From NCBI GenBank assembly GCA_963759235.1, contig CAVWYO010000002.1, positions 25,957-89,956 on the forward strand: a stretch of DNA of 64,000 nt, in the 5' to 3' direction. Positions 35,059 to 44,345 of the stretch are shown in pieces (positions within the stretch are counted from its first letter, which is position 1; each line of letters begins with the position of its first letter). Source of the DNA: Bauldia sp963759235. GTDB taxonomy: Bacteria > Pseudomonadota > Alphaproteobacteria > Rhizobiales > Kaistiaceae. Both the position numbers and the translations under genes were made by a program. The notes under the pieces are model-generated. The model had not been told where the DNA came from. It searched no databases and saw only the letters and a list, made by a program, of their open reading frames with translations.

Positions 35059-35682
35059 TCAATATTCGACGAAGCGGGGGACGAAGCGGGGGCCGTGGCC
35101 GAGCGCGTAACGCAGCTGGATCGTCAGGACGCCGAGCGGCTCGAGAAGGCGGGCGTTCTTGAGCGGGCCGGCGGCGAGCGGCCTGAAGCCGATCGCCGAG
35201 ATAAGCTCCTCGACCTTGCGGTTGGCGAATTCGTGGTCGCCGGCGTAAAGCACCTGCGGTGGCGTGTCCGGCTCGCTGAGCTCGAGGTCGAGCACATCCG
35301 CGAAGATCGTGTTGAAGGCCTTCACCACCCGCGCCTGGGGGACAAGCTTCTGGATCTCCTCCGCCCCCGAAGTGGTCACCCCGATCGCCAGCGAACGTTC
35401 CGGCCCGACCGGATTGGTGATGTCGATCAGGGTCCTGCCGGTCAGACGCCCGGCCGCGGCGAGCGCGTTGCCGGCTTCCCGGTAGGGGACCGCGAGGATG
35501 ACGACGTCGGCGTCGCCCGCCGCCGCGATCGGCGCGGCCTCGACCCCACCGGCGAGGTCGCCGGCCACGGCGGCGACCTTGGCGTCGTCGCGGGCGGTCA
35601 GGACCACGGTCTCTCCCGACGCGGCCAGCCGCCGCGCCAGTCCCCGGCCCATGCGGCCGGCGCCGATAATCGCAATGCTCAT
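35059..35682 (-). CDS. NADPH-dependent F420 reductase-like oxidoreductase
   Basis: 207 residues from ATG 35682. The N-terminal Rossmann motif IAIIGAGRMGRGLARRLAAS and the later VILAVPYREAGN and IDITNPVGPERS segments match the NADP oxidoreductase, coenzyme F420-dependent family. In bacteria without F420 such proteins act on other, mostly unknown, substrates. Its ATG overlaps the phaC stop (ATGA), so it is translationally coupled to phaC. Confidence 0.85.
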   Translation of the reverse strand: MSIAIIGAGRMGRGLARRLAASGETVVLTARDDAKVAAVAGDLAGGVEAAPIAAAGDADVVILAVPYREAGNALAAAGRLTGRTLIDITNPVGPERSLAIGVTTSGAEEIQKLVPQARVVKAFNTIFADVLDLELSEPDTPPQVLYAGDHEFANRKVEELISAIGFRPLAAGPLKNARLLEPLGVLTIQLRYALGHGPRFVPRFVEY

Positions 35683-37484
35683 GCCTTCACCCTCACATAG
35701 TCTCCGGGGGCGTCCTCGAGCGGCTTGAACTTGCCGCCACCGATGCGCGGCGGCTTCACCCTGGTCTTGTCCTTCGCCTCGATCCACGCCTGCCAATGCG
35801 GCCACCACGAGCCGGGATGCTGCTTCGCCTTCGCCAGCCACTGGTCGTAGCGGTCGCCTTTCGGCGCCGCGCCGGTCCAGTACTGGTACTTATGCCTGGA
35901 CGGCGGATTGACGATGCCGGCGATGTGGCCCGATCCGGTGAGAACGAAGGTTACTTTGCCGGCGAAGAATGACGAACCGAAGAACACCGAGCGCGGCGGC
36001 GCGATATGGTCTTCCCGGGTGGCGAGATTGTAGATCGGCACCTTGACCTGCTTGAGGTCGAGCTTGACGCCGCCCACCTCCATATCGCCCCGCGACAGCT
36101 GGTTCTTGAGGTAGCAGTTGCGGAGATAGAAGGCATGGTTGGCCGCCGGCATGCGGGTGGCGTCGGCGTTCCAGTAGAGGATGTCGAAGGGCGATGGTTC
36201 CTTGCCCTTCAAGTAGTTGGCGATGACATAGGGCCAGATCAGGTCGTTGGAGCGGAGCATGTTGAAGGCGGTCGCCATCCTTCTGCCCTCGAGATAGCCG
36301 CGCATCTTCATCCGGTATTCGAGGTCGGCGATCTGCTCCTCGTCGACGAATACGCCGAGGTCGCCGGCGTGGGTGAAATCGACCTGGGTGGCGAAGAACG
36401 TCGCGCTCTTGATACGCTCGTCGCCCTTCGCCGCCATCCAGGCAAGCGTGACCGCCAGGATCGTTCCGCCGACGCAGTAGCCGATCGCGTTGACGCCGTC
36501 GGCGCCGGTGACCTTCAGGGCTACATCGACCGCCGTGATGACGCCTTCGCGCATATAGTGCTCGAAGCTCTTGCGGGCGTGCTGCTTGCCGGGATTGACC
36601 CAGGAGATGGCGAAGACGGTGTGGCCCTGGTCGACGCACCAGCGGATGAAGGACTTCTCCCGAGTCAGATCGAGAATGTAGAACTTGTTGATCCACGGCG
36701 GGACGACGAGCAGCGGCCGTTTGAGAACCGTGGCGGTTGCCGGTTTGTACTGGATGATCTGGCAGAGGCTGTTCTGGAAGATGACCTTGCCGGGGGTGGT
36801 GGCGAGATTCTTGCCGAGCTCGAAATCGCCGTCACCCGATTGGCGGATCTTCAGGTCGCCGTGGCCGGCCGCGATATCCTCGGCCAGCAAATGCATGCCG
36901 CGGACAAGATTTTCGCCGTTGGATGACAGCGTCTCGCGCAGCAGCTCCGGGTTGGTCAGGACGAAGTTCGACGGCGCCAGCGCGTCGGCGATCTGACGCA
37001 TGTAGAACGACGCCTTCCGCTTGGTGTGCGGATCGAGGTCGGCGGTCCGGTCGACCATCTCCGTCGCCCAGCGACTGGTGACCAGGTAGAACTGCTTGAT
37101 GAAGTCGAAGAACTGATTCTGGCTCCATTGCGGATCGGCGAAGCGCTTGTCGCCCGCCTCGGGCTCCACCGTCGGCCGGGCCGGCTCGCCCATCATCCGC
37201 TTCAGCGAATTGGTCCACAGATCGACGTAGCGCGACATCAGGCTGCCTTCGGCCTCGACCGTGCGCTCCGGATCGGAAAGCCAATATTCGGCAACACGCG
37301 AGAATGTCTTGGCAAGCTCCCCGGCGCCTTCGGTGAATTCGAAGGAGGCCTTGCCTTCCTCGCGCGGCTTGAGGTAGGCCGATGCGGCCTTGCCGGCTTC
37401 TTCCATCATCCGAGCAAGGTTGCGGGCGAAAGCTTCCGGATCCCTGACGCCGTAGCCGTTTCGAGAATATTCGTCCGTGGTCAT
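35679..37484 (-). CDS. phaC: Class I poly(3-hydroxyalkanoate) synthase
   Basis: 601 residues from ATG 37484; ATG 37529 (adding MSKKRVSVASRGVRQ) is an alternative. The lipase-like box NAIGYCVGGTILAV contains the catalytic Cys, and LATREDHIAPPRS and LTGSGHIAGIVNPP hold the Asp and His of the triad; PPWINKFYILDL is also family-specific. It polymerises hydroxyacyl-CoA into storage polymer at granule surfaces. Followed in operon by the F420-reductase-like gene, diverging from the lipoprotein gene. Confidence 0.94.
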   Translation of the reverse strand: MTTDEYSRNGYGVRDPEAFARNLARMMEEAGKAASAYLKPREEGKASFEFTEGAGELAKTFSRVAEYWLSDPERTVEAEGSLMSRYVDLWTNSLKRMMGEPARPTVEPEAGDKRFADPQWSQNQFFDFIKQFYLVTSRWATEMVDRTADLDPHTKRKASFYMRQIADALAPSNFVLTNPELLRETLSSNGENLVRGMHLLAEDIAAGHGDLKIRQSGDGDFELGKNLATTPGKVIFQNSLCQIIQYKPATATVLKRPLLVVPPWINKFYILDLTREKSFIRWCVDQGHTVFAISWVNPGKQHARKSFEHYMREGVITAVDVALKVTGADGVNAIGYCVGGTILAVTLAWMAAKGDERIKSATFFATQVDFTHAGDLGVFVDEEQIADLEYRMKMRGYLEGRRMATAFNMLRSNDLIWPYVIANYLKGKEPSPFDILYWNADATRMPAANHAFYLRNCYLKNQLSRGDMEVGGVKLDLKQVKVPIYNLATREDHIAPPRSVFFGSSFFAGKVTFVLTGSGHIAGIVNPPSRHKYQYWTGAAPKGDRYDQWLAKAKQHPGSWWPHWQAWIEAKDKTRVKPPRIGGGKFKPLEDAPGDYVRVKA

Positions 37485-37634
37485 CTGCCTGACGCCGCGC
37501 GAGGCGACTGAAACCCGCTTTTTCGACATAATATCGCGTGATGGTGCCGCGTGATAACACGATAACAGGGTCGGTTTAACGTTTTGATCACTGTAGCCGC
37601 CCACCATATTTGGAAAAGCCAGACGAGCAACGGT

Positions 37635-38261
37635 GTGACACGACGGGTTCAACTGCCGGTTTCGGTCGTCCTGGCCCTGGTCGTGAGCGGCTGTGTGCAA
37701 ACTACCACGGGAAACCTCGAGAAGTCGGCAGTAGCGCCCGGCACGCCTCTGGTCCTGAACACGGCACCGGCGGCCGGCTCGCCGGCTACGGCGGCCGACC
37801 CAGGGGCTCCGGCCGCATCCGTCGCCAGCGCTCCGCCGGCCTCGCCCAACGCCGCGCCGACTCCGGTCGTGTCGGCGCCCGCACCCGCACCGGCGGCCTC
37901 GGCGACGCCGGTCGTGGCGAGCACTCCGGCGCCCGGCGCGGTTCCGGAGCCTCCGCCATTGCCGGGCAGCGGGCCGGTCGGCAGGCTGCAGACATCCAAC
38001 GAATTCCCCAATATCAACGTGGCGCCGAAGGAGCCCGGCGGCACGCTGCTGCCGCCTGAAGAGCGCAAGCGGATCATCAGCGAACTAGAGGCGTTGCGGG
38101 CCGGGCAGGGCGCCGCACCGCCGGAGAGCGCCGGGCCGGGCGCCCTCACGACGCAAGCGGAAACCCACGGGCCCGACGCGCTGAAACAGATTGAGAAGTG
38201 CTCGCAAGAGGGCGCGGCCGACAAATATCCGGAATGCGCTCCGGGCGTACCTGCCGACTGA
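37635..38261 (+). CDS. Small Ala/Pro-rich lipoprotein
   Basis: 208 residues from GTG 37635, which gives a classic lipoprotein signal, VTRRVQLPVSVVLALVVSGC with the lipobox VVSGC. Residues about 30-110 are low complexity, dominated by Ala, Pro, Ser and Val. The C-terminal part (LLPPEERKRIISELEALRAGQ) is predicted helical and ordered. No family is recognised. In related genomes a similar ORF lies between phaC and alaC, so it is probably real despite the bias; function unknown. Confidence 0.65.
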   Translation: MTRRVQLPVSVVLALVVSGCVQTTTGNLEKSAVAPGTPLVLNTAPAAGSPATAADPGAPAASVASAPPASPNAAPTPVVSAPAPAPAASATPVVASTPAPGAVPEPPPLPGSGPVGRLQTSNEFPNINVAPKEPGGTLLPPEERKRIISELEALRAGQGAAPPESAGPGALTTQAETHGPDALKQIEKCSQEGAADKYPECAPGVPAD

Positions 38262-38281
38262 CCATGGACGGGACGGGGATC

Positions 38282-39499
38282 ATGAACGAGTTCTACAGCG
38301 TGCGGCGGTTGCCGCCCTATGTGTTCGAGCAGGTCAACCGGCTGAAGGCCAGAGCCCGGGCAGGCGGCGCCGACATTATCGACCTCGGCATGGGCAATCC
38401 CGATCTGCCGACACCGGCCCACATCGTCGCCAAGCTGGCGGACACGGCGCGGCGCGAGGACACTCACGGCTACTCCGCCTCGCGCGGCATCAGCGGCCTC
38501 CGCCGCGCGCAGGCCGCCTATTACGGGCGCCGTTTCGGAGTGAAGCTCGATCCCGACAGCCAGGTGATCGTCACCATCGGCTCCAAGGAAGGTTTCGCCA
38601 ACATGGCCCAGGCGATCACCGCGCCGGGCGACGTGGTGCTTTGCCCCAACCCGAGCTACCCGATCCATGCCTTCGGCTTTCTGATGGCGGGCGGCGTCAT
38701 CCGGGCGCTGCCGGCCGAGCCGAGTGAGGACTATTTCCGCGCCCTCGAACGGGCGGTGATGCATTCGATCCCGAAGCCGCTGGCGGTGGTCGTTTGCTAC
38801 CCGTCGAACCCGACAGCCCATGTCGCCGACCTCGACTTCTACCGCGATCTCGTCAGCTTCGCCCGACGCAACGAGCTGATCCTTCTCTCCGACCTCGCCT
38901 ATGCCGAGGTCTATTTCAACGACAACCCGCCGCCTTCGATCCTGCAAGCGCCCGGCGCCATGGACGTCGCGGTCGAATTCACCTCGATGTCGAAGACGTT
39001 CTCTATGGCGGGCTGGCGCATCGGCTTCGCGGTCGGCAACGAGCGGCTGATCTCGGCGCTCGGCCGGGTGAAGTCCTACCTCGACTATGGCGCCTTCACG
39101 CCGATCCAGGTGGCGGCGGCCGCCGCCCTCAACGGTCCGCAGGAATGCGTCGACGAGATGCGCGCCACCTACAAGCGGCGTCGCGACGTGCTGGTCGACA
39201 GCTTCGGCCGGGCCGGTTGGCAAATCCCGGCCCCGGCGGCCTCGATGTTCGCCTGGGTGCCTATCCCCGAGCGATTCCGGGCACTTGGGTCGCTCGAATT
39301 CTCCAAGCTTCTCATCGAGAAAGCCGACGTGGCGGTCGCTCCCGGCGTGGGGTTCGGCGAGCATGGCGACGACTATGTCCGCATCGCGCTGGTGGAGAAC
39401 GAGCAGCGCATTCGCCAGGCGGGGCGCAACCTCCGGCGGTTCCTTGAATCGGCGGACAAAACGTTGCACAACGTCGTGCCGCTGAGCGCCGCCCGCTAA
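38282..39499 (+). CDS. alaC: Class I/II aminotransferase (AlaC / LL-diaminopimelate aminotransferase-like)
   Basis: 405 residues from ATG 38282 (MNEFYSVRRLPPYVFEQVN). PLP enzyme of fold type I: DLGMGNPDLPTP near the N terminus, SKEGFAN, VVCYPSNPTA and the Schiff-base lysine in SMSKTFSMAGWRIGF. This subgroup includes glutamate-pyruvate aminotransferase AlaC. It precedes homoserine dehydrogenase, glpX and recJ, a common order in Hyphomicrobiales. An ATG at 38264 is an alternative start. Confidence 0.9.
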   Translation: MNEFYSVRRLPPYVFEQVNRLKARARAGGADIIDLGMGNPDLPTPAHIVAKLADTARREDTHGYSASRGISGLRRAQAAYYGRRFGVKLDPDSQVIVTIGSKEGFANMAQAITAPGDVVLCPNPSYPIHAFGFLMAGGVIRALPAEPSEDYFRALERAVMHSIPKPLAVVVCYPSNPTAHVADLDFYRDLVSFARRNELILLSDLAYAEVYFNDNPPPSILQAPGAMDVAVEFTSMSKTFSMAGWRIGFAVGNERLISALGRVKSYLDYGAFTPIQVAAAAALNGPQECVDEMRATYKRRRDVLVDSFGRAGWQIPAPAASMFAWVPIPERFRALGSLEFSKLLIEKADVAVAPGVGFGEHGDDYVRIALVENEQRIRQAGRNLRRFLESADKTLHNVVPLSAAR

Positions 39500-39587
39500 C
39501 GCGGTCGTTTCACCGGCAAGCTTCCCTTTCCGCAACCAGCGACCCGCCCCGGGCGATGTTGATGCGGCGGGGCGGAGCCCGTTTGAC

Positions 39588-40937
39588 ATGGCCGCGAGCA
39601 CGTCAATGGAACAAAACGCGCCCATCAGAATTGGTGTCGCCGGCCTCGGCACGGTGGGCGCGGCCCTGGTGCGCCTGATCGACCGCCACGGCAACGATCT
39701 CGCGGTGCGCTCCGGCCGGCCGATCGTGATTTCGGGCGTTTCGGCGCGCAATCGCAAGAAGGATCGCGGCATCGACCTCTCCGGCATGCAGTGGTTCGAC
39801 GAACCGGTGGCGCTGGCGCGCGATCCCGGCAACGACGTTTTCGTCGAACTGATCGGCGGCGCCGACGGCGTGGCCAGAGCGTCGGTGGAAGCGGCGCTGG
39901 AGTCCGGCAAGCACGTCGTCACGGCGAACAAGGCGCTTCTCGCTGAGCGGGGGATCGACCTGGCGCGGCGGGCGGAGGAGGGGAAGCTCAGCCTCAATTT
40001 CGAGGCCGCCGCCGCCGGCGGCATCCCGATCATCAAGACGCTGCGCGAGGCGCTCGCCGGCAATACGGTGAGCCGCATCTACGGCATCCTCAACGGGACC
40101 TGCAACTACATCCTGACGCGGATGGAGCAGGAGAAGCTCAGCTTCGACGACTGCCTCGCCGAAGCGCAGCGGCTCGGCTATGCGGAGGCCGATCCGGCCT
40201 TCGACATCGGCGGCCAGGATGCCGCCCACAAGCTCGCCCTTCTGACCGCCATCGCGTTCGGCACCGAGATCGACGCGGCCTCCGTCTATGTCGAGGGCAT
40301 CTCGTCGATCACCCGCGCCGACATCGAGGCGGCCGACGACCTCGGCTATCGAATCAAGCTGCTCGGCGTCGCCTGCCGCACGGATTCCGGCATCGAGCAG
40401 CGGGTCCATCCGACGATGGTGCCGCGCTCCTCCGCCATCGCGCGGATCGACGGGGTGACCAACGCGGTGGCGGTGGAAGCCGACTCCGTCGGCCAGCTCG
40501 TGCTTTCCGGCCCGGGGGCCGGCGGTCAGGCGACCGCCTCCTCGGTGATGAGCGACATCGCCGATATCGCCCGCGGCGACCGGGTCGGCACCTTCGGGCG
40601 GCCGGCCTCCGACCTCGAGCCTTACCGCCGGGCGGCCATGCGCGCCCACGAGGGCGGCTATTATGTACGGCTCTCCGTTTACGACCGTCCCGGTGCCTTC
40701 GCCGCCATCGCCAAGCGCATGGCGGACCAGGGGATTTCGCTGGAGTCCATCGTTCAGCGGCGCCGCGCGCCGCGTACCGCCGCTCCCGGCCATCTGGTGC
40801 CGGTCGAGCCGGCGCCGGTGATCATGATCACCTACGACACGACTGAAGCCCAGATCCGGACGGCGCTGGAAACCATCAAATCGGACGGTCATATCGCCGA
40901 CGCGCCGCAGATGATACGGATCGAGCAATTCGGCTGA
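39588..40937 (+). CDS. hom: Homoserine dehydrogenase
   Basis: 449 residues. Rossmann motif IGVAGLGTVGAALVRLI, the catalytic-domain signature GGIPIIKTLREALAGN and YGILNGTCNYILTRM, and a C-terminal ACT domain (VYDRPGAFAAIAKRMADQGISLESI) that would mediate threonine feedback. It reduces aspartate semialdehyde to homoserine. ATG 39588 is the longest start; ATG 39606 is possible. Confidence 0.95.
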   Translation: MAASTSMEQNAPIRIGVAGLGTVGAALVRLIDRHGNDLAVRSGRPIVISGVSARNRKKDRGIDLSGMQWFDEPVALARDPGNDVFVELIGGADGVARASVEAALESGKHVVTANKALLAERGIDLARRAEEGKLSLNFEAAAAGGIPIIKTLREALAGNTVSRIYGILNGTCNYILTRMEQEKLSFDDCLAEAQRLGYAEADPAFDIGGQDAAHKLALLTAIAFGTEIDAASVYVEGISSITRADIEAADDLGYRIKLLGVACRTDSGIEQRVHPTMVPRSSAIARIDGVTNAVAVEADSVGQLVLSGPGAGGQATASSVMSDIADIARGDRVGTFGRPASDLEPYRRAAMRAHEGGYYVRLSVYDRPGAFAAIAKRMADQGISLESIVQRRRAPRTAAPGHLVPVEPAPVIMITYDTTEAQIRTALETIKSDGHIADAPQMIRIEQFG

Positions 40938-40967
40938 GTCTTTCCGACGACGCCGGAGGGAGGGAAG

Positions 40968-41969
40968 ATGAATCAGGCAGTCCGTTTCCCCAAGGGGCCG
41001 GCGCTCGACCGCATCCTCACCCTGGAACTGGTCCGGGTGACCGAGCGCGCCGCGGTGGCGGCGGCCCGCCTTCGCGGCCGTGGCGACGAACGCGCCGCCG
41101 ATCAGGCGGCTGTCGACGCCATGCGACGCGAGCTCAACCGGCTGCCGATCCACGGCACGGTGGTGATCGGCGAGGGTGAGCGCGACGAGGCGCCGATGCT
41201 CTATATCGGCGAGGAAGTCGGCGCCAAGACCGGGCCGAAAGTCGACATCGCCCTCGATCCCCTGGAAGGCACGACCATCGCGGCCAAGAACCTGCCGAAC
41301 GCGCTGGCGGTGATCGCCATCGCGGAAGCGGGGAGCCTGCTCAACGCTCCCGACGTCTATATGGACAAGATCGCCATCGGTCCGGGCTATCCGGAGGGGC
41401 TGGTCGATCTCGACGCGCCGGTCGACGTCAACGTCAAGGCGCTTGCCGCCGCCAAGGGCGCGCCGGTCAACGAGGTGACGGTCTGTGTCCTCGACCGCCC
41501 GCGCCACGCCCGGATGATCGAGGAGATCAGGGCGACCGGCGCCGCCATCCGGCTGATCGGCGACGGCGACGTGGCCGGCGTCATCCACACGACAAGCCCG
41601 GACGAAACCGGGGTCGACCTCTATCTCGGCATCGGCGGCGCCCCGGAAGGCGTGCTCGCCGCGGCGGCGTTGCGCTGCATCGGCGGCCAGATGCAGGGAC
41701 GGCTGGCGATCAATTCCGACGAGCAGCGCAAGCGGGCACGCCGCATGGGCATCGAGGACATCAACCGCAAATACGACATGACGGAAATGGCGCGCGGCGA
41801 CGTTCTTTTCGCCGCCACCGGCGTGACCGACGGCAATCTCCTCACCGGCGTCCGGTTCGGGCGGCGGGCGGTGACGACGCATACCGTCGTGATGCGATCC
41901 TCGTCCGGAACGATCCGCTGGATCAAGGCCGAGCACCAGGACCTCGAGAAGTTCGACGACGCCCTTTGA
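40968..41969 (+). CDS. glpX: Class II fructose-1,6-bisphosphatase
   Basis: 333 residues. HGTVVIGEGERDEAPMLYIGEEVG and IALDPLEGTTIAAKN are the metal/substrate motifs of GlpX phosphatases. Gluconeogenic hydrolysis of fructose 1,6-bisphosphate (in some relatives also sedoheptulose bisphosphate). A GGAGGGAGGGAAG ribosome-binding site precedes the ATG; recJ follows 6 bases after the stop. Confidence 0.95.
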   Translation: MNQAVRFPKGPALDRILTLELVRVTERAAVAAARLRGRGDERAADQAAVDAMRRELNRLPIHGTVVIGEGERDEAPMLYIGEEVGAKTGPKVDIALDPLEGTTIAAKNLPNALAVIAIAEAGSLLNAPDVYMDKIAIGPGYPEGLVDLDAPVDVNVKALAAAKGAPVNEVTVCVLDRPRHARMIEEIRATGAAIRLIGDGDVAGVIHTTSPDETGVDLYLGIGGAPEGVLAAAALRCIGGQMQGRLAINSDEQRKRARRMGIEDINRKYDMTEMARGDVLFAATGVTDGNLLTGVRFGRRAVTTHTVVMRSSSGTIRWIKAEHQDLEKFDDAL

Positions 41970-41975
41970 CCGCCG

Positions 41976-43892
41976 GTGACGGCGCGGGCTGCCTGGTCAG
42001 GAGCGACAGGGCGAGGGGAATCGGCTAAGCACGGGACGGCGATTCCACCACACCCACCGGGCCGGCCTTTGCTGCAAACCAGGGTTCAGGCAGAGCAGAT
42101 CACCGCTGAACGCGCTTTCCTCGGCGTCGAGCGCTCGCTGACCGGGCGGCGGTGGATCGAGCGGCTCGACGGCGCGGGCGCGCGGACTGCGCAAGCCATT
42201 GCCCAGCGGCACGGGATTCCGGACATCGTGGCGCGCGTGCTCGCCGGGCGGGGTATCGGCGCCGACGAGGCGCCCGCCTTCCTCGATCCGGCGCTGAAGC
42301 GGCTGATGCCGGACCCCTCGGTGCTGGCCGACATGGACAAGGCGGCGGCCCGTATCGCCGATGCAATCGCCGGCGGCGAAGCCATCGCAATCTTCGGCGA
42401 CTACGACGTCGACGGCGCTAGCTCCGCGGCGTTGCTGACCCGCTACCTCAGGTCGGTCGGCCGGGACGCGACGATCTACATCCCCGACCGCATCTTCGAA
42501 GGCTACGGCCCGAATCCCGAGGCCCTCGGCAAGCTCGCCGAGGCCGGCGCCAAGCTGGTGGTCTGCGTCGACTGCGGTTCGACGAGCATCGACGCGCTCG
42601 CCGAAGGGAGGCGGCTCGGCCTCGACATCGTGGTGATCGACCACCACCAGCTCGGCGTCGAATTGCCGCCGGCCGAGGCGATCGTCAACCCGAACCGGCA
42701 GGACGATCTCTCCGGTCTTGGCCATCTGGCGGCGGTGGGCGTGACGTATCTGACCGAGGTCGCGGTCAACCGGCAACTGCGCGCCCGCGGTTTCTTCGGC
42801 GGCGGCCGGCCGGAGCCGGACCTCCTGCAATGGCTCGACCTGGTCGCGCTCGGCACGGTCTGCGACGTGGTTCCGCTGGTCGGACTCAACCGCGCCTTCG
42901 TCGTCAAGGGGCTCCGCGCCATGGCGCGGCGGGAAAACCAGGGCCTGGCGGCGCTCGCCGACGTGGCGCGGCTCGGCGGACCAACGGCGCCCTATCATCT
43001 CGGCTTTCTCATCGGACCGCGCATCAACGCCGGCGGCAGGATCGGCGACGCGGCGCTCGGCGCCCGGCTGTTGACGAGCACCGACCCGGTGGAATGCGGC
43101 CGGCTCGCCGCCGAGCTCGACCGGCTGAACCGCGAGCGCCAGGCGCTGGAGACGGCGATGCTGGAAGAAGCCTGCGCCGAGGCGGAGGCCGAGATCGGCC
43201 ACGGTCCCGGCCCGGCGGTGCTGGTGACGGCGAGCGAGCGCTGGCACCCCGGCGTCGTCGGGCTGATCGCTTCGCGCCTGAAGGACCGCTTCCAGCGGCC
43301 GGCCTTCGCCATCGCCATCCAGCCGAACGGCATCGGCGCCGGCTCGGGACGCTCGGTCGCCGGTGTCGACATCGGCCGGGCGGTACGCCAGGCGGTGGAG
43401 AGCGGCATCGCGATGAAGGGCGGTGGCCACGCGATGGCGGCCGGACTGACCATCGAACGAAGCCGGTTGGCCGACCTCCGCGGCTTTCTCGGCGAGTGGG
43501 CGGGGAGGGCGGCCGGCCTCGGCGAGATCGACGGGCTGTCGATCGACGCCGCGCTGAGCGCAGCCGGGGCCACGGTGGACCTGATCGGATTGGTGGAGCG
43601 GGCAGGGCCGTTCGGCTCCGGCCACGCCGAACCGATCTTCGCCTTCCCCGCGCATCGCGTCGCCTATGCCGAAGCGGTGAACAACGGGCACGTCCGGGTG
43701 TCGTTGAAGGCGCCCGACGGCAGCGCCATCAAGGCAGTGGCGTTTCGCGCCGCCGACAGCGATCTCGGCCGGGCCCTCACCGGCGCGCGCGGACGCGCGC
43801 TCCACGTCGCCGGTGCTCTATCCGCCGACCAGTGGCAGGGGCGAAGCCAGCCAAGCCTCCGAATCCTCGATGCGGCCGAGCCCGGATCATAA
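41976..43892 (+). CDS. recJ: Single-stranded-DNA-specific exonuclease RecJ
   Basis: 638 residues as drawn from GTG 41976. DHH-family metal motifs IFGDYDVDGASSAALL, VVCVDCGS, VIDHHQLG, and a DHHA1 part with GGRIGDAALGARLL and SGRSVAGVDIG; a C-terminal OB-like domain follows. 5'-3' ssDNA exonuclease of recombination and mismatch repair. Conserved sequence starts near residue 46 (RAFLGVERSLTGRRW), so the true start is probably later than 41976, perhaps the TTG at about 42069; no ATG is available there. Confidence 0.93.
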   Translation: MTARAAWSGATGRGESAKHGTAIPPHPPGRPLLQTRVQAEQITAERAFLGVERSLTGRRWIERLDGAGARTAQAIAQRHGIPDIVARVLAGRGIGADEAPAFLDPALKRLMPDPSVLADMDKAAARIADAIAGGEAIAIFGDYDVDGASSAALLTRYLRSVGRDATIYIPDRIFEGYGPNPEALGKLAEAGAKLVVCVDCGSTSIDALAEGRRLGLDIVVIDHHQLGVELPPAEAIVNPNRQDDLSGLGHLAAVGVTYLTEVAVNRQLRARGFFGGGRPEPDLLQWLDLVALGTVCDVVPLVGLNRAFVVKGLRAMARRENQGLAALADVARLGGPTAPYHLGFLIGPRINAGGRIGDAALGARLLTSTDPVECGRLAAELDRLNRERQALETAMLEEACAEAEAEIGHGPGPAVLVTASERWHPGVVGLIASRLKDRFQRPAFAIAIQPNGIGAGSGRSVAGVDIGRAVRQAVESGIAMKGGGHAMAAGLTIERSRLADLRGFLGEWAGRAAGLGEIDGLSIDAALSAAGATVDLIGLVERAGPFGSGHAEPIFAFPAHRVAYAEAVNNGHVRVSLKAPDGSAIKAVAFRAADSDLGRALTGARGRALHVAGALSADQWQGRSQPSLRILDAAEPGS

Positions 43893-43915
43893 CGCGAGGC
43901 TGATGCCGGGCAGCA

Positions 43916-44110
43916 TCAAAGCGCGGCGTAGTAGGCTCTTTCCAGCATTTCGCGGCATGCCTCAGCCTGCTCGAGCGCCGCCTGCTCGCCCCAGCGTCGT
44001 GTAATGTCGCGAAGATCGCGGATCGCCACGTCGATGGCGGTGAGAAGGTCGATCTCCGCATCCTCTTCCGTCTTCTCAAGCCTCGGTTGAAACGCAACTA
44101 CAACGCCCAT
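43916..44110 (-). CDS. Small hypothetical protein (64 residues)
   Basis: A predicted helical, Glu/Ala-rich protein: after MGVVVAFQPRLEKTEED comes LLTAIDVAIRDLRDITRRWGEQAALEQAEACREMLERAYYAAL, i.e. two amphipathic helices. I do not recognise a family. It is convergent with recJ (23-base gap). Three GANTC sequences, CcrM methylation sites in alphaproteobacteria, cluster just upstream of its start. Confidence 0.6.
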   Translation of the reverse strand: MGVVVAFQPRLEKTEEDAEIDLLTAIDVAIRDLRDITRRWGEQAALEQAEACREMLERAYYAAL

Positions 44111-44122
44111 GCTACCCCCGGC

Positions 44123-44143
44123 GAATCACGCGAATCGATTCGC
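44123..44143. promoter_or_regulatory. Cluster of three GANTC (CcrM) sites and a 14-base palindrome
   Basis: GAATC at 44123-44127, GAATC at 44132-44136 and GATTC at 44137-44141; the last two lie in the perfect palindrome GCGAATCGATTCGC (44130-44143). It is about 20-33 bases upstream of the small minus-strand gene, a promoter position, suggesting methylation-sensitive transcription. Confidence 0.4.
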
Positions 44144-44345
44144 AACATTGGCGGTCGACTGGTTAATTTCCGCCTTCTACCGCGGTGCCTCGTCGCGAAT
44201 CAGGCGAGAAGGTACGCGCCGGCGGGGCCGCCGATCGGGGAAATCATGATTCGACAGGCTCGGAACGAGGCGCTTAGTCTGGGCGATGGTGCCGCCTCTG
44301 CACGGCAGTGCCGTTTGCAAGAAAGCAGCAATGGGAGGAAGAACC

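Noticed and set aside
37649..41936. Very long minus-strand frames (809 and 777 codons) opposite the lipoprotein, alaC, hom and glpX genes
   Set aside because: They lie on the complementary strand of well-identified enzymes and show no domain or signal. GC-rich third positions create such frames by chance.
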